Source: Hyphomonas polymorpha PS728 (GTDB lineage: Bacteria; Pseudomonadota; Alphaproteobacteria; Caulobacterales; Hyphomonadaceae). Taken from it: a DNA stretch of 64,000 nucleotides. This document shows, piece by piece, positions 23,616 through 36,700 of the stretch; position 1 is the stretch's first letter, and each line of letters begins with the position of its first letter. A program made the position numbers and the translations under genes. The stretch covers positions 88,904 to 152,903 of the forward strand of contig NZ_ARYM01000011.1 in assembly GCF_000685315.1 (NCBI RefSeq), given 5' to 3'. Under the pieces are notes generated by a model. It ran no database searches. It saw only the letters and a program-made list of their open reading frames with translations, and was not told the origin of the DNA.

Positions 23616-23882
23616 GGGTCTTCCCTCCTGAAGCAGTTGGCAGATGTCACCTGATCGGCGGCCTGCGTTCCCCTTCCGGGCCCGTGCGGCGATAAGACCG
23701 GGCAGAAGCGGAACGAAACGCGCGTGATTCATCTGGATTTCCTCCGCTTCAGCCCGTAGCACCGCGCCAGACGCAGCGCTTCCCCCCGAAGAGGGGTATT
23801 GAGCGCACCTTGCGCCTTGCCCCCGCGCCCGACTCCCTGCTATCGGGCAGCCGTTTGACCGCCTGTGAGGAGACCACGACCC

Positions 23883-27161
<3,279 letters not shown>

Positions 27162-27231
27162 ATGGCTCCCACTTGACGCCCTTGATTTTTGCGACAACGT
27201 TTTTTGCCGCTAAGAATGAGGGATACTCTCG

Positions 27232-27705
27232 ATGGAACGCATTCCGATGACCGCTGAAGGCCATGCCGCGCTTCAGGCCGAACTGAAGGTGCTCAAATCC
27301 GTTGAGCGCCCGAGCATTATTGCGGCCATTTCCGAAGCCCGCTCGCATGGCGACCTGTCGGAGAACGCTGAATACCATGCCGCCAAGGAGAAGCAGAGCT
27401 TCATCGAAGGCCGCATCAGCGAGCTCGACGACAAGCTGGCGCGCGCCGATGTGATCGATGTGAGCAAGCTCAGCGGCGGCAAGGTGCGTTTTGGCGCCAC
27501 GGTGACGATTGCCGATGTCGATACCGAGGAAGAGCAGACCTACAAGATCGTCGGCGAAGACGAAGCGGATGTGAAACAGGGCAAGATCTCTGTGACCTCC
27601 CCCATCGCCCGCGCCCTGATCGGCAAGGAAGAAGGCGACGAGGCCGAAGTGGCCGCGCCCGCTGGCGCCCGCGCCTATGAAGTGATCAAGGTCGTCTACA
27701 AGTAA
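27232..27705 (+). CDS. greA: Transcription elongation factor GreA
   Basis: A 157-residue factor that enters the RNA polymerase secondary channel and rescues backtracked complexes by stimulating transcript cleavage. The N-terminal coiled coil is intact with the acidic tip pair in [20 protein letters not shown] (D and E that coordinate magnesium), followed by the FKBP-like C-terminal domain ending in [22 protein letters not shown]. Typical length. Follows carB and precedes the ELM1-family gene, with 29 bp to the latter, suggesting co-transcription. Confidence 0.95.
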   Translation: MERIPMTAEGHAALQAELKVLKSVERPSIIAAISEARSHGDLSENAEYHAAKEKQSFIEGRISELDDKLARADVIDVSKLSGGKVRFGATVTIADVDTEEEQTYKIVGEDEADVKQGKISVTSPIARALIGKEEGDEAEVAAPAGARAYEVIKVVYK

Positions 27706-27734
27706 GCCCAACTGCAGACAAAGGACCGGCCAGC

Positions 27735-28796
27735 ATGGCCTCCCTCGGCCCATCGATCTGGGCGGTCTCTGATGGCCGCGCCGGCAATGCCGCGCAGGTG
27801 CGCGCGCTGACGGCGGCGCTGGGCGCGACCAGCCGCTGGATGAAGATTGCGCACATCGCCGGAGAGGCCCACCGGCATGAACCGCTGGTGCTTACCCCCC
27901 GCGCGCCCTGGCGCTGGCTGCCGGCGGACCGGTGGCCCTCCCTCCTGCACGCCTTGCCGAAGGATCAGCGCGCGCTGCTGACCCCGCCCTGGCCGACAGT
28001 CTGGATTGCCGCCGGGCGGCGCTCGGCGCCGATGACGAAATATGCGCGCGCGGCGTCGGGCGGGAAAACCTTCACGGTACAGATCCTGGACCCTTATGTG
28101 GACCCGTCGAACTTCGACCTGCTGGTGGTGCCTGAGCATGACGCGGTGAGCGGGCCGAATGTGGTGCGCACGGTGGGCTCGCCGGCCTATTTCTCGCCCG
28201 AGGCGCTGGAAGAAGCGGCGCAGGCCTTTGCCGACCTTGCCGATGAAACGCGCCGGTCTGCGATTGTGATCCTGGGCGGGGATTCGCGGGTGCACACCTT
28301 CACCAACGCCGCCGCTGACCGGCTGGAAGGGCAGATGCGCGCGCTGGCGGCCGATGGCTGGCGCCTGCGGCTGACGAGTTCGCGGCGCACGCCGGTGCCG
28401 GTTGCCGCGCGCTTCCGCCAGATGGCGGGCGATATCGGCGCCGCTTTCTGGGCCGGGCCGCAGGACGGGCCCAACCCCTATCTGGCCTGGCTGCTCTTCT
28501 CCAATGCGGCCATCGTGACCGAGGACAGCTCGAATATGCTGTCGGAGGCCGCCTGGCATGGCCTGCCGGTGCATATCGCGCGGCTGGAAGGGCGCGCTGA
28601 CAAGTTCGATCGGTTGCATGACAGCCTGATCCAGCGCGGGGTTGCCCGCTGGTTTGGCGGCCAGCTTGATCAGTGGTCGTATGAACCGCTGCGGGAGGCA
28701 GACCGCGTGGCCGATCTCATCGTGGAGAAGCTGCTGGAGCGCTACCCGCCGCCGAGCTTTTCAGGCAGCGTGAAGGCGCCGGACTGGCTCAGCTGA
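27735..28796 (+). CDS. ELM1/GtrOC1-family protein (mitochondrial fission ELM1-like)
   Basis: A 353-residue member of the ELM1 family, whose plant namesake takes part in mitochondrial division. It has the GT-B-like glycosyltransferase layout: WAVSDGRAGNAAQVRALTAALG at the start, WIAAGRRSAPMTKYAR and VVPEHDAVSGPNVVRTVGS in the centre, VILGGDSRVHTF, and the nucleotide-sugar-like VTEDSSNMLSEAAWHGLPVHI element. The bacterial role is unproven; sugar transfer is a reasonable guess from the fold. The GGACCGGCC upstream is a weak ribosome site. Downstream is convergent with the CPT-like kinase. Confidence 0.8.
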   Translation: MASLGPSIWAVSDGRAGNAAQVRALTAALGATSRWMKIAHIAGEAHRHEPLVLTPRAPWRWLPADRWPSLLHALPKDQRALLTPPWPTVWIAAGRRSAPMTKYARAASGGKTFTVQILDPYVDPSNFDLLVVPEHDAVSGPNVVRTVGSPAYFSPEALEEAAQAFADLADETRRSAIVILGGDSRVHTFTNAAADRLEGQMRALAADGWRLRLTSSRRTPVPVAARFRQMAGDIGAAFWAGPQDGPNPYLAWLLFSNAAIVTEDSSNMLSEAAWHGLPVHIARLEGRADKFDRLHDSLIQRGVARWFGGQLDQWSYEPLREADRVADLIVEKLLERYPPPSFSGSVKAPDWLS

Positions 28797-28807
28797 GCCA
28801 CTGGAAC

Positions 28808-29359
28808 CTAGAGTTCAAACCTTTTTGCAATGACCTCTGCGGCCTGTGCGGGCGTGGCTTCAGTGGTGTCGACCTCAAGATCATATCGCGCATTTACATG
28901 CACTCTGGCGTGCTGCCAGCGCGCCTGGCCCAGGTCCCGGTCTCCCCGCGCCCGCTCCCTTGCCTCACAGGCCTCAAGCGAGGCGTACACCCCGACAAAA
29001 TGAACCGTATGCTCACGGAGGAGCGCTTCGTAGGCCTGCTGCTCACTCCCCTGCAGCCAGACATCGTCCACGACAAGATCCAGCCCCGCATCGGCAAGGG
29101 CTTTGACTGACCGGCGCATACCGTCTAGCAATTGCTGGCAGAAAGCCCCTGTTTCAATGGCGATCTCCGGCGGATCAGCGCCCTCGACAGGCCGGAACAC
29201 AAACGCATCGGGATGATTATTCAACCGGCGCGGCTGCATGCCAAGGAAAGCGTCCATCTGCACATGCAGCAAATTCCTTGCGGCAGCCTGCTGCAAAGCG
29301 CGGGCAAGCGACGACTTGCCCGCGCTGCTGGTGCCGTTGAGAACAACGATAGCCGGCAT
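28808..29359 (-). CDS. Chloramphenicol-phosphotransferase-like kinase
   Basis: A 183-residue P-loop kinase of the CPT-like family. The Walker A motif is GTSSAGKSS (residues 9-17), a basic-Asp motif VQMDAFLGM follows, DLVVDDVWLQG is the Walker B-like strand, and the lid carries RERARGDRDLGQARWQ. The named family member phosphorylates chloramphenicol, but chromosomal homologues like this one act on unknown hydroxyl substrates and should not be read as resistance. It begins within the mnmA stop (1 bp overlap), so it is the second gene of a two-gene unit. Confidence 0.8.
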   Translation of the reverse strand: MPAIVVLNGTSSAGKSSLARALQQAAARNLLHVQMDAFLGMQPRRLNNHPDAFVFRPVEGADPPEIAIETGAFCQQLLDGMRRSVKALADAGLDLVVDDVWLQGSEQQAYEALLREHTVHFVGVYASLEACEARERARGDRDLGQARWQHARVHVNARYDLEVDTTEATPAQAAEVIAKRFEL

Positions 29360-30543
29360 CAGGCCGCCGCCACGCGTTCATCGGCCGGCAGGGGCCGGGC
29401 GATGAAGCCGCCGCCGAGGATGCGGGTGCCGCCATCGGGGTCATAGAGCACAGCCGCCTGGCCGCGCGCGACGCCTTCTTCGGGCGCATCGAAAAACACC
29501 GCCGGGGCGCCGTCTTCATAGCCGAGCCAGCCGGGCACGGGCGGACGGGTGGACCGCACACGGATCAGCACACGCGCGCCTTGGGTGGCGGCTTCTTCGA
29601 GGCTGCCCTGCCCCAGCCAGTTGAGTTCTTCCAGCAGCAGGCCGCGCGTCATCAGCGCTTCGCGCGGGCCAACGATGACCCGGCGTTTCGGCGCGTCGAT
29701 CTTCACCACGAACAGCGGATCGCCGGTGGCCACGCCAAGGCCCCGGCGCTGGCCGATGGTGTAGTGGATGACGCCGTCATGATTGCCGAGGATGCGGCCA
29801 TCAAGATGCACGATCTCGCCGCCGCGACCCGAACCGGGGCGCAGCTTTTCGACGACCTTGGCATAGGAGCCATCGGGCACGAAGCAGATGTCCTGGCTGT
29901 CGGGCTTGGCGGCGACCTGCAGGCCGAATTTCTCGGCGAGGTCGCGAACCTCCGTCTTCGGAAGACCGCCCAGCGGAAAGCGCAGGAAATCGAGCTGTTC
30001 GCGCGTGGTGGCGAACAGGAAATAGGACTGGTCGCGGCTGGCATCATGGGCGCGGTGAAGCTCCGGCCCATCGGGGCCGTCCACGCGGCGGATGTAATGG
30101 CCGGTGGCGAGGCAATCGGCGCCGAGTTCCTTCGCGGTGGCGAGGAGGTCTGCGAACTTGACCGTCTGATTGCAGCGGATGCAGGGGATGGGCGTGGAGC
30201 CGGAGAGGTAAGTGTCGGCAAAATCCTCCATCACCTGCTCGCGGAAGCGGGATTCGTAATCGAGCACATAATGGGGAATGCCGATGGCATCGGACACGTT
30301 GCGCGCGTCGTGAATGTCCTGGCCCGCGCAGCAGGCGCCCTTCTTCTCGATGGCTGCGCCATGATCGTAAAGCTGCAGCGTGATGCCGATCACGTCATAG
30401 CCTTCGGCTTTCAGCATCGCGGCCACAACGGAGCTGTCCACGCCGCCAGACATGGCCGCCACAACGCGGGTTTCATGGGGAGGCTTGGCAAAGCCAAGCG
30501 AATTGACGCGGCCAGCGGGCCACGCAGCGGTATCGGTCGTCAT
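29359..30543 (-). CDS. mnmA: tRNA-specific 2-thiouridylase MnmA
   Basis: A 394-residue enzyme that adds sulphur to position 2 of wobble uridine 34 in tRNA-Lys, -Glu and -Gln. The ATP pyrophosphatase loop is SGGVDSS (S32-S38). The catalytic cysteines are C124 (within C121-IRC-N) and C220 ([11 protein letters not shown]), the pair that carries the persulphide. The central [17 protein letters not shown] and C-terminal beta domains are complete. The first 24 residues are longer than in E. coli. It is followed by the CPT-like kinase with a 1 bp overlap; cheR lies downstream in the opposite regulatory unit. Confidence 0.95.
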   Translation of the reverse strand: MTTDTAAWPAGRVNSLGFAKPPHETRVVAAMSGGVDSSVVAAMLKAEGYDVIGITLQLYDHGAAIEKKGACCAGQDIHDARNVSDAIGIPHYVLDYESRFREQVMEDFADTYLSGSTPIPCIRCNQTVKFADLLATAKELGADCLATGHYIRRVDGPDGPELHRAHDASRDQSYFLFATTREQLDFLRFPLGGLPKTEVRDLAEKFGLQVAAKPDSQDICFVPDGSYAKVVEKLRPGSGRGGEIVHLDGRILGNHDGVIHYTIGQRRGLGVATGDPLFVVKIDAPKRRVIVGPREALMTRGLLLEELNWLGQGSLEEAATQGARVLIRVRSTRPPVPGWLGYEDGAPAVFFDAPEEGVARGQAAVLYDPDGGTRILGGGFIARPLPADERVAAA

Positions 30544-30629
30544 CTCTCACTCCCACCGGGGTCAAGGCCCGGAGCAGCTGGTTGGTTGGTGGGGGATATA
30601 ACGGTTCCGGCGCGGAAATGCGAGAGGCT

Positions 30630-31466
30630 TCAGGCCGCTGCCCGGTTCGCCGTGCCTGCCGCCACCCAGCCCTGGCGGATGTCGCGGGCGGGTTCGAGGC
30701 TTTCGGTGAGGCCCTGGAAGGTTTCCCCTTCCCCGAGAATGATGACGGCGCCGGGCGCCATCTGGGCCACCAGGACTTCGGCGACGCGCATCCGCGCGGC
30801 CTTGGACATGCCCGAGAGGACATGACGGCAGAAGATCAGGTCGAACTTGCCGAGGCCCGAGGCGGTTTCCATGAGGTTGTGCTGGCGGAAGCTGACACGG
30901 GAACGGATCGTCTCGTTTGCCTGCCAGTCTCCACTGTCCATCCGGTTGAAGTGTTTCATCAGCCGGAAGATCGAGAGGCCGCGCTGGGCCTCATAGTGAT
31001 TATAGACGCCGAGACGGGCCTTTTCGGTCGAATATTTGCAGTAATCGGTCGAGAGGATCTCTATCTTGGCGCTGCGCAGGCTGGAACCGGGCTCGTCCTC
31101 CAGCAGCATGGCGAGGGAGTAGGCCTCCTGGCCGGAGCTGCCCCCGGCGCACCAGACGCGCAGGCGGCCGGACTGGGTGGTCTCCAGACGCTCGGGCAGG
31201 ATGGTGTTGATGACGGTGTCGAAGACGGCGCGTTCCCGGAAAAACCAGGTGTCATGCGTCAGCAGGGCCGAGGCGACTTCATTGCGGAAGACCGGATTCT
31301 GGCGGGATTCCAGGCAATGGACGAGATCTGCCAGCGTGCCGAAGCCTTCACGGCGGGCAAGCGGGGCCAGGCGCGCTTCCATGAGATAGGCGCGTGACGG
31401 CGAGATCGCCTGACCCGTGGCCTTCAAGGCCAGGTCTGCGAGCACGTTGAACACCGTCTCCTGCAT
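30630..31466 (-). CDS. cheR: CheR-family protein-glutamate methyltransferase
   Basis: A 278-residue S-adenosylmethionine-dependent methyltransferase. The N-terminal helical CheR-N domain (about residues 1-70) precedes the catalytic domain with the SAM motif WCAGGSSGQEAYS, the FDLIFCRHVL strand and the ALLTHDTWFFRE segment. It would methylate chemoreceptor glutamates or act on another signalling target. Start at 31466 (MQETVF) is preferred over a TTG at 31499. It is the third gene of a chpT, cheY, cheR run on the minus strand (69 bp after cheY). No receptor, CheA or CheB gene is in the window, so this is a partial chemotaxis module. Confidence 0.9.
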   Translation of the reverse strand: MQETVFNVLADLALKATGQAISPSRAYLMEARLAPLARREGFGTLADLVHCLESRQNPVFRNEVASALLTHDTWFFRERAVFDTVINTILPERLETTQSGRLRVWCAGGSSGQEAYSLAMLLEDEPGSSLRSAKIEILSTDYCKYSTEKARLGVYNHYEAQRGLSIFRLMKHFNRMDSGDWQANETIRSRVSFRQHNLMETASGLGKFDLIFCRHVLSGMSKAARMRVAEVLVAQMAPGAVIILGEGETFQGLTESLEPARDIRQGWVAAGTANRAAA

Positions 31467-31535
31467 ATCCTGCTCCGCCACGAGGCGCGGGCGCCCCAAA
31501 GGTTACCGTTAGGCCGCTTTTTATTAAGAAAGGCT

Positions 31536-31901
31536 TCAGATCAGCCCAACTTCAGCGAATTTGCTCTCCAGGATGTCCGCATCAAATGGCTTCATGATGA
31601 ATTCATCCGCGCCGGAGCGCAGGGCTTCATTGATGTGTTCGGGATCATTTTCAATCGAACAGAACACAATGCGCGGCACCTTGCCGCCCTCTTCCCGGCG
31701 GATCGCGCGCAGGAAGTCGATGCCATTCATGGTGGGCATGTTCCAGTCCAGCAGGATGGCATCGGGCATGGATTCCCGGCACATTTTCAGCGCTTCAGCG
31801 CCATCCCCAGCCTCGGTGACCGAGAAACCGAGATCCCGGACGATGCGGGAGGCCACTTTGCGGACAACGCGGGAATCGTCGACGATGAGGCAGGTGCGCA
31901 T
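31536..31901 (-). CDS. CheY-like single-domain response regulator
   Basis: A 121-residue receiver domain with no output domain. The acidic pocket is D8 and D9, the phospho-acceptor is D52 (LLDWNMP), the switch Ser is S82, and the conserved Lys is K104 (IMKPFD). All catalytic residues are intact, so it should accept phosphate, most plausibly from a partner histidine kinase or from the ChpT-like protein encoded just upstream (87 bp between them). In Caulobacter relatives a CheY-like gene sits beside chpT and cheR, and this one matches that order. Confidence 0.93.
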   Translation of the reverse strand: MRTCLIVDDSRVVRKVASRIVRDLGFSVTEAGDGAEALKMCRESMPDAILLDWNMPTMNGIDFLRAIRREEGGKVPRIVFCSIENDPEHINEALRSGADEFIMKPFDADILESKFAEVGLI

Positions 31902-31988
31902 GGGCGGCGGGGCTCCGGATGGGCGGGAATGCGGCTAACCGGCCACATGCCTGCCTGAAGCGGGTTAACAAAGCCTGACCGGGCGGGA

Positions 31989-32636
31989 TCAGCCCTGAGG
32001 TTTGAGGCCGGTGGCCATGAACACGACGGTGCCATCGGCCATCTGGCGCGCGTGCAGCGTGCCGCCCAGGCTGTCGCAGGTGAGCTTGGCGAACAGGGGC
32101 TGGATATTCTCCGGGCGCCAGCCATGGTCTGGCTCATCGCCCTTGAGGGCCTTCACCACATCTTCCTTGAGCTTCAGCCGGTCGCCCTTGCAGGTCAGTG
32201 TCAGCGTCTTCTGGCCGTTGTCCTCGCGGACATTCACATGAATGATCCCGCCTCGCACGGTGGCGGTGAGGCAGACCATGACGAGGTTCATGATCAGCCG
32301 GGCTTCGGCAAAGCTGAGCTCGGGCGCGCCCAGATCCCAGTCGATGCTGGGCTTCTGGAAGCGGAGATAGTCGTCGGTCAGCTTCTTGAACTGATGAACA
32401 TCTGCGGTGCCGGCCTGAAGGCCCATCGAACCGAAGGCGTAGCGCAGGAACTGCAGCGTTGCGGTCACCCCATGAGCGCCTTCGCGGAGCATCCGTTCGG
32501 ACTGCTCCTTTTCCTCGGCGCTGCCGGGGCTGTCGAGCATTTCCAGCGAGAGCGACATCGTGGCTGCAGGAGAGACGATGTCGTGACAGAGCCGCGCGGA
32601 GAGGAACGCGGCAAATCGCGCATGATCGAGGTTCAT
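31989..32636 (-). CDS. chpT: ChpT-like histidine phosphotransferase
   Basis: A 215-residue dimeric phosphotransferase. The N-terminal helix carries the phospho-accepting His (H18) in SARLCHDIVSPAAT, the DHp-like motif of ChpT, and the C-terminal half (about 90-210) is a degenerate Bergerat-type domain that lacks the N and G boxes needed for ATP binding. By family knowledge it passes phosphate from CckA to CtrA and CpdR, tying the cell cycle to polar development. The conserved chpT-cheY-cheR arrangement strengthens the call and places the organism in or near Caulobacterales. It is 99 bp downstream of the small membrane protein gene. Confidence 0.85.
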   Translation of the reverse strand: MNLDHARFAAFLSARLCHDIVSPAATMSLSLEMLDSPGSAEEKEQSERMLREGAHGVTATLQFLRYAFGSMGLQAGTADVHQFKKLTDDYLRFQKPSIDWDLGAPELSFAEARLIMNLVMVCLTATVRGGIIHVNVREDNGQKTLTLTCKGDRLKLKEDVVKALKGDEPDHGWRPENIQPLFAKLTCDSLGGTLHARQMADGTVVFMATGLKPQG

Positions 32637-32735
32637 TGGTTCAGCCCGTGTGTTGTCAGCATGTGCTGCAGGATCAGGTGAGCCGCCGGGACTGTCAACA
32701 AATGAGCGATGACACTCCGGTAACAGCCCAAAGGC

Positions 32736-32966
32736 TCAGGTGCTGGGGCCATCAATATCATCGTGACCATGGCGGGCGCTGTGGAATGTCAGCAGGAACA
32801 GACCCATCGAGAGCGCCAGGGTGAACACGCCGCCCAGAATGAAGGCAAACCAGCCATGGCCGCTGATGCCGATTCCCATTCCCTGCCAGAAAATGGCCAG
32901 GCCCCAGAGCAGGGCGCCCAGGGCGACAAAAGCGGCGGCAATCCAGAAGATCAGGCGGAGCGACAT
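32736..32966 (-). CDS. Small two-helix membrane protein of unknown function
   Basis: A 76-residue protein with two hydrophobic helices (about 5-27 and 38-62) separated by an FWQGMGIGISGHGWFAF loop and a charged His/Asp C-terminus. I do not recognise a family. The ATG at 32966 is chosen because the longer open frame runs through the phased repeat array. That array begins 14 bp before the ATG, so it overlaps the promoter or 5' leader, and no good ribosome-binding site is visible. Confidence 0.6.
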   Translation of the reverse strand: MSLRLIFWIAAAFVALGALLWGLAIFWQGMGIGISGHGWFAFILGGVFTLALSMGLFLLTFHSARHGHDDIDGPST

Positions 32967-32979
32967 GGGGTCATAACCA

Positions 32980-33035
32980 GGACAGGTCCGGATAGTTCCG
33001 GACAATTTTGGACATTTCCGGACACCGGATGGACA
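32980..33035. repeat. Six-unit array of GGACA repeats at 10-11 bp period, copy 2
   Basis: GGACA-type units start at 32980, 32990 (GGATA), 33000, 33010, 33020 and 33031. The unit is about GGACAnnTCC. Same orientation, unit count and spacing style as 12360-12415. It lies in the upstream region of the small membrane protein gene and downstream of ydbL. Confidence 0.7.
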
Positions 33036-33056
33036 GCCTGGCGCCCGAAAAGGCAA

Positions 33057-33084
33057 GCCCCGGACGGCTTTCGCCATCCGGGGC
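33057..33084 (-). terminator. Terminator-like hairpin after ydbL
   Basis: 8 bp stem GCCCCGGA (33057-33064) with TCCGGGGC (33077-33084), 12-base loop. On the minus strand it is followed by TTGCCTTTTC, a moderate T-rich tract. It separates ydbL from the array. Confidence 0.55.
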
Positions 33085-33101
33085 CATGCTGTTGCCGAAG
33101 C

Positions 33102-33452
33102 TTACTTCCGTTTCCAGGAACCGGACTCGTCCATGTAGAACTCACCCGGCTGGACGCGCTCGGCGAGCTGCTTCTCGCCGGCGATGCGGGCGACCTGCTG
33201 AACGGTTGTGCCGGTTTCAGCCGCCGTCCTCTCATAGAGGGCGCGGCGGCGGTTGTTGATGTCCTGCACCTTGCGGACGATTTCAGCGTCAGCCGAGCCG
33301 ACCACGCCGAGATAGCCGTCGATACGCTCGCCGATGACGCCGGTTGACCGGGCGGTCTGGATCTGCGGGTCGCCTTGCGCGAAGGCCTGGCTGGCCGTGA
33401 TGCCACCGAACACCAGAACAAGGCCGAGGATCAGAGTACGAAGAATGGTCAT
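33102..33452 (-). CDS. ydbL: YdbL-family periplasmic protein (DUF1318)
   Basis: A 116-residue exported protein with signal peptide LILGLVLVFGGITASQAFA. The mature part reads GYLGVVGSADAEIVRKVQDINNRRRALYERTAAETGTTVQQVARIAGEKQLAER, the DUF1318 core. In E. coli YdbL helps control the assembly of YnbE on YdbH in the inner-to-outer membrane lipid bridge. Last gene of ydbH-ynbE-ydbL; 26 bp separates it from ynbE. All three members are present and in the same order as in E. coli, which supports the identification despite short sequences. Confidence 0.85.
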   Translation of the reverse strand: MTILRTLILGLVLVFGGITASQAFAQGDPQIQTARSTGVIGERIDGYLGVVGSADAEIVRKVQDINNRRRALYERTAAETGTTVQQVARIAGEKQLAERVQPGEFYMDESGSWKRK

Positions 33453-33478
33453 GTGTATCTCCCCAGGGGACCTGGCTA

Positions 33479-33670
33479 TCAGAACAGGTCAGGGTTGTTC
33501 GCGATCAGGTCGGACACTTCACGGTCCAGCTTGATGCGCACTTCCTGCGTGATGTTGACGTTAAGGTCGATCTTGATGGGCTTGTCCGACGGCTCGAGCT
33601 TCACGACGTGCGTGCAGGCCGACAGGGCGATGGCCCCTGCCGCGGCAAGTATGACTGGCTGGAACCTCAT
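33479..33670 (-). CDS. ynbE: YnbE-family outer-membrane lipoprotein
   Basis: A 63-residue lipoprotein: MRFQPVILAAAGAIALSAC sets the lipid Cys at residue 19, then THVVKLEPSDKPIKIDLNVNITQEVRIKLDREVSDLIANNPDLF, where KPIxIxLNVxI and a terminal NPDLF are the YnbE hallmarks. It is expected to stack on the C-terminal end of YdbH at the outer membrane and complete the lipid-conducting groove. The ATG at 33670 is fixed by the lipoprotein signal. It overlaps nothing and lies 76 bp after the ydbH stop. Confidence 0.85.
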   Translation of the reverse strand: MRFQPVILAAAGAIALSACTHVVKLEPSDKPIKIDLNVNITQEVRIKLDREVSDLIANNPDLF

Positions 33671-33746
33671 AAGGCGAAAACTCCTCATATTGCAGGCGGA
33701 CAATGACATGCCCGTTCTTAACGTCAATCGACGCAGCTGTTGCCTG

Positions 33747-36700
33747 TCATTCAGGTGGCGGCTGGCCGCCCTCTTCCAGGCCGGTGGCAATGTCGATCAG
33801 CGTGCTGGCATTGGCTGACTGGAGACCCTGCTCGATCAGCTGGGTGAGCGGCAGGTTGAAGTTCATGGAAAACTCGAAGGCCTGGCCGGGCGGCATGGTG
33901 ATGGCCCCGCCCACAGGTACAGAGCGGATATTGCGCCCGGCCAGAATGATGCCTGCCTGCATCTGGTCTGCCAGATCTCCCGACAGGCTGACTTCCAGTA
34001 CATAGAATTCAAGATCCCGCAGCGCGTTGAAGGCCATGGCCGCGGTGGGATCGTTCTCGGCGGCGGCATTCACCGCCCCGCCGGTATAGGAGAGGCGCCC
34101 GCCCTCATCGGCCCGCAGGCGCGCATCGCGCACATAGACGGAGGTAGGCGTGAACTCGATCGGGAAGGAACCGCTGACCGTGCCTTCGGCGGCCGTGTCG
34201 GGCAGTTTCAGCACTTCGATCAGCTGGGTGAGGTTGATCCGGCTGGCGGTGACCTCGACACGCTGGTCTGCGCCTTCGCTAAGCGACCAGTCAAGCGGGG
34301 CAAGCGCCAGCTCTCCCCCGGCGAAGGGGAAGGACACCTCGTCCAGATGCAGGGTCTTGCCCTCTTCCAGATTGAACAGGACCCGGCCATTGGAGAAAGG
34401 AATGCCGGGATTGACGCTGCTGATGGTGATTTCCTGCTGCGGCGCCGTGGTGAGCTTCATCACATCGGTGAAGCGGACATTGCCGGCGATGCCGCTGACC
34501 CGGCCAAGACGGGTGGTCTGGAAGCCGAAATTGCTGAGCGTGAGATCCGCCGTACCCTGAATATCTCCGCCATTGATGGTGAAGGCCGCGTCGCCGTTGA
34601 ACTCGCCTTCAGCGGCGGTGAAGAGACCGACGAGGCGGCGGGAAATCATCGACGGCTGAATGCCGCCGGGGAAGAAGACCAGCCGCTCCGAATTGATGGC
34701 GGCGGTGCCTTCCAGATCGAAGATGTTTATGTCGGCGCGGGCTTCGGCGATCTGCGTGCCGGACATTTCCAGCCGCAGGGGGCCGGAGGCCACCAGGCGC
34801 TGGCCTTCGATGCGGCCGGCAAAATCCCCCAGCACAGGCTCATAGATCGGGTCTTCCAGCGTGTCGGCAATCCGGACGCTGCGGACCGAGACATCGCCCG
34901 ACAGACCGCCAGGGGCGCTGGTGCCTTCAAAGCCGAAATGCGCCGCCGAGACATTCGCCGGGATCATGCCGCCGCCAAACTGGGTCTGGCCGAGGCCTGC
35001 CAGGATGCGCACCGGCCCGGAGCCGGTGGCGAGGCGGATTTCCGGCGCGCCGCTGTCGATGGTGAGCGTGTTCTCGCCCAGCGTCATCGGCATACTGAGC
35101 GTATCGGCACCGACAATCATCTGGAAGCCGTTTGAGAGCGTCCAGTTCACCTTGGCGCTGCGCAGGGCGAGTGTGCCCTCGCCTCCGGAAAACTGCATCG
35201 GGACATCGACATTGCCGAGGCTGGCAGCGCCGCTGAGCGGGGTGCCCTGGCGGATGAACCGTCCGTCTACGGGGCAAATATTGAAAGCGGCGCGCGGAAT
35301 GGTGATGCCGCCGGTGACGATGCCATCAGAGGTGACGGCGAGGCATGGCTTGCCATCGGACTGAACGCGCAGGCCGGCTGCATCCTGCACCGCGCTGAGC
35401 CCGCCGGCGAGGCGCGTGCGCTGGAGCGTGACGCCTTCCAGCTCTCCGGTGAGGGTAAATTCCCCCTGCCCGCGCGCCTGGTAGCCGCCCGCTTCTGCGG
35501 TGTAGTCAAAAGCGCTGAAATCTGCCGCGATGGTGCGGCCGCCAGCCGACCAGGGGGCGAGGTTCAGCGAGGCGCCTTCGAGGCTGAGCGAGGTCTGGCT
35601 GAGCCGCGTGGTGCCGAGGTCTGCCGCCATGCGGGGCATACCTCCGCCGGAAAGGCGCAGGCTGCCGCTCATCAGCACGTCCCCGCCCTGCACGCGCAGC
35701 CAGCTGCCGCCATCTGGACCGTCCGCCTCCAGACGAAGCCCGGAAGCCGCCGCCAGCGCGGAAGGCCCATCCGCATCCACGCGCAGATCGCCGTCCCGCA
35801 GGGTGGCGCGCAGGCCGAAGGCGGTGTCGAAATCCTTGGAGGCGCGCGTCAACGCGCCGGAGAGGGCCGCGCCATGCGCCTCAAGAACGCCCGGCAGCTT
35901 GAGGGCATTCGTGACCGGGGCGAGCGTTTCTGCCGTCAGCGCGGTGCCATTAAGCTGGACGCCCCCGGTGAAATCGACGCGACGGTCAGCCGAGCGGGCC
36001 AGATCGCCGGCGAGGCGCCATTCAGTGGCCGTGCCGGGCGGGCCAGCGAGATTGCTGGCCTCCAGCGAGACCGGGCCCTGGAAGGCGCCGCTGCTGCCTT
36101 CAAGCTCGGTATTGAAAGCGCTTTCGCCGACCGACCAGCCGGAGGCTTCAGCCCGGTCGAACTCGACCTGCGCAACGGCAAGAGTGAGCGCGTCGAGGAT
36201 ACTGCCGGCGGACATATCCGGGAGGACGTCAAACTCCGCCCGGCCGCGCGTGCGCAGACCGCTGAGGCTTGCCTCAGGCGAGGCCCCCTGCGCCAGGCGG
36301 GCGGACCATTCAAACGAAGTGGCGCCGTCGCCGCTGAGCGGGAAACTCGTTTCTGCCGCAAGGCTGAAGCCCGAAGCGGTATAGCCGCCAGCCTGCGCCG
36401 AATCTGACGCCAGACGCAGCTCGCCGGTGACCTCGCCGCCGGTGATCCGGGCTTTCAGCAGCGCTTCGCCCAGCACCATCCGCGCGTCACCCAGCGCCAG
36501 ACGCGCCGGATCAAGCGCCAGGGAGGCGGTGGCATTCTCCGGAAAGCTGCCGGAGACGTTCAGCGTGGCAGCCGCCGCGCCAAAGGGTGTCTGAAGGTAA
36601 ATGCGGGCGTCGCGGATATCGATGGGGGGCGCGGCGGCGCCGCCCTCACCGGAGGGCGCGGCCAGACGTTCCAGCCCATAAAATTTCAATCCTGTGGCAT

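Noticed and set aside
28808..29359. Chloramphenicol resistance determinant
   Set aside because: Only the CPT-like fold is visible. A core position after mnmA and no mobile context make a resistance role unsupported.
29581..30825. 414-codon plus-strand frame opposite mnmA
   Set aside because: Antisense of mnmA and the cheR end; no family pattern.
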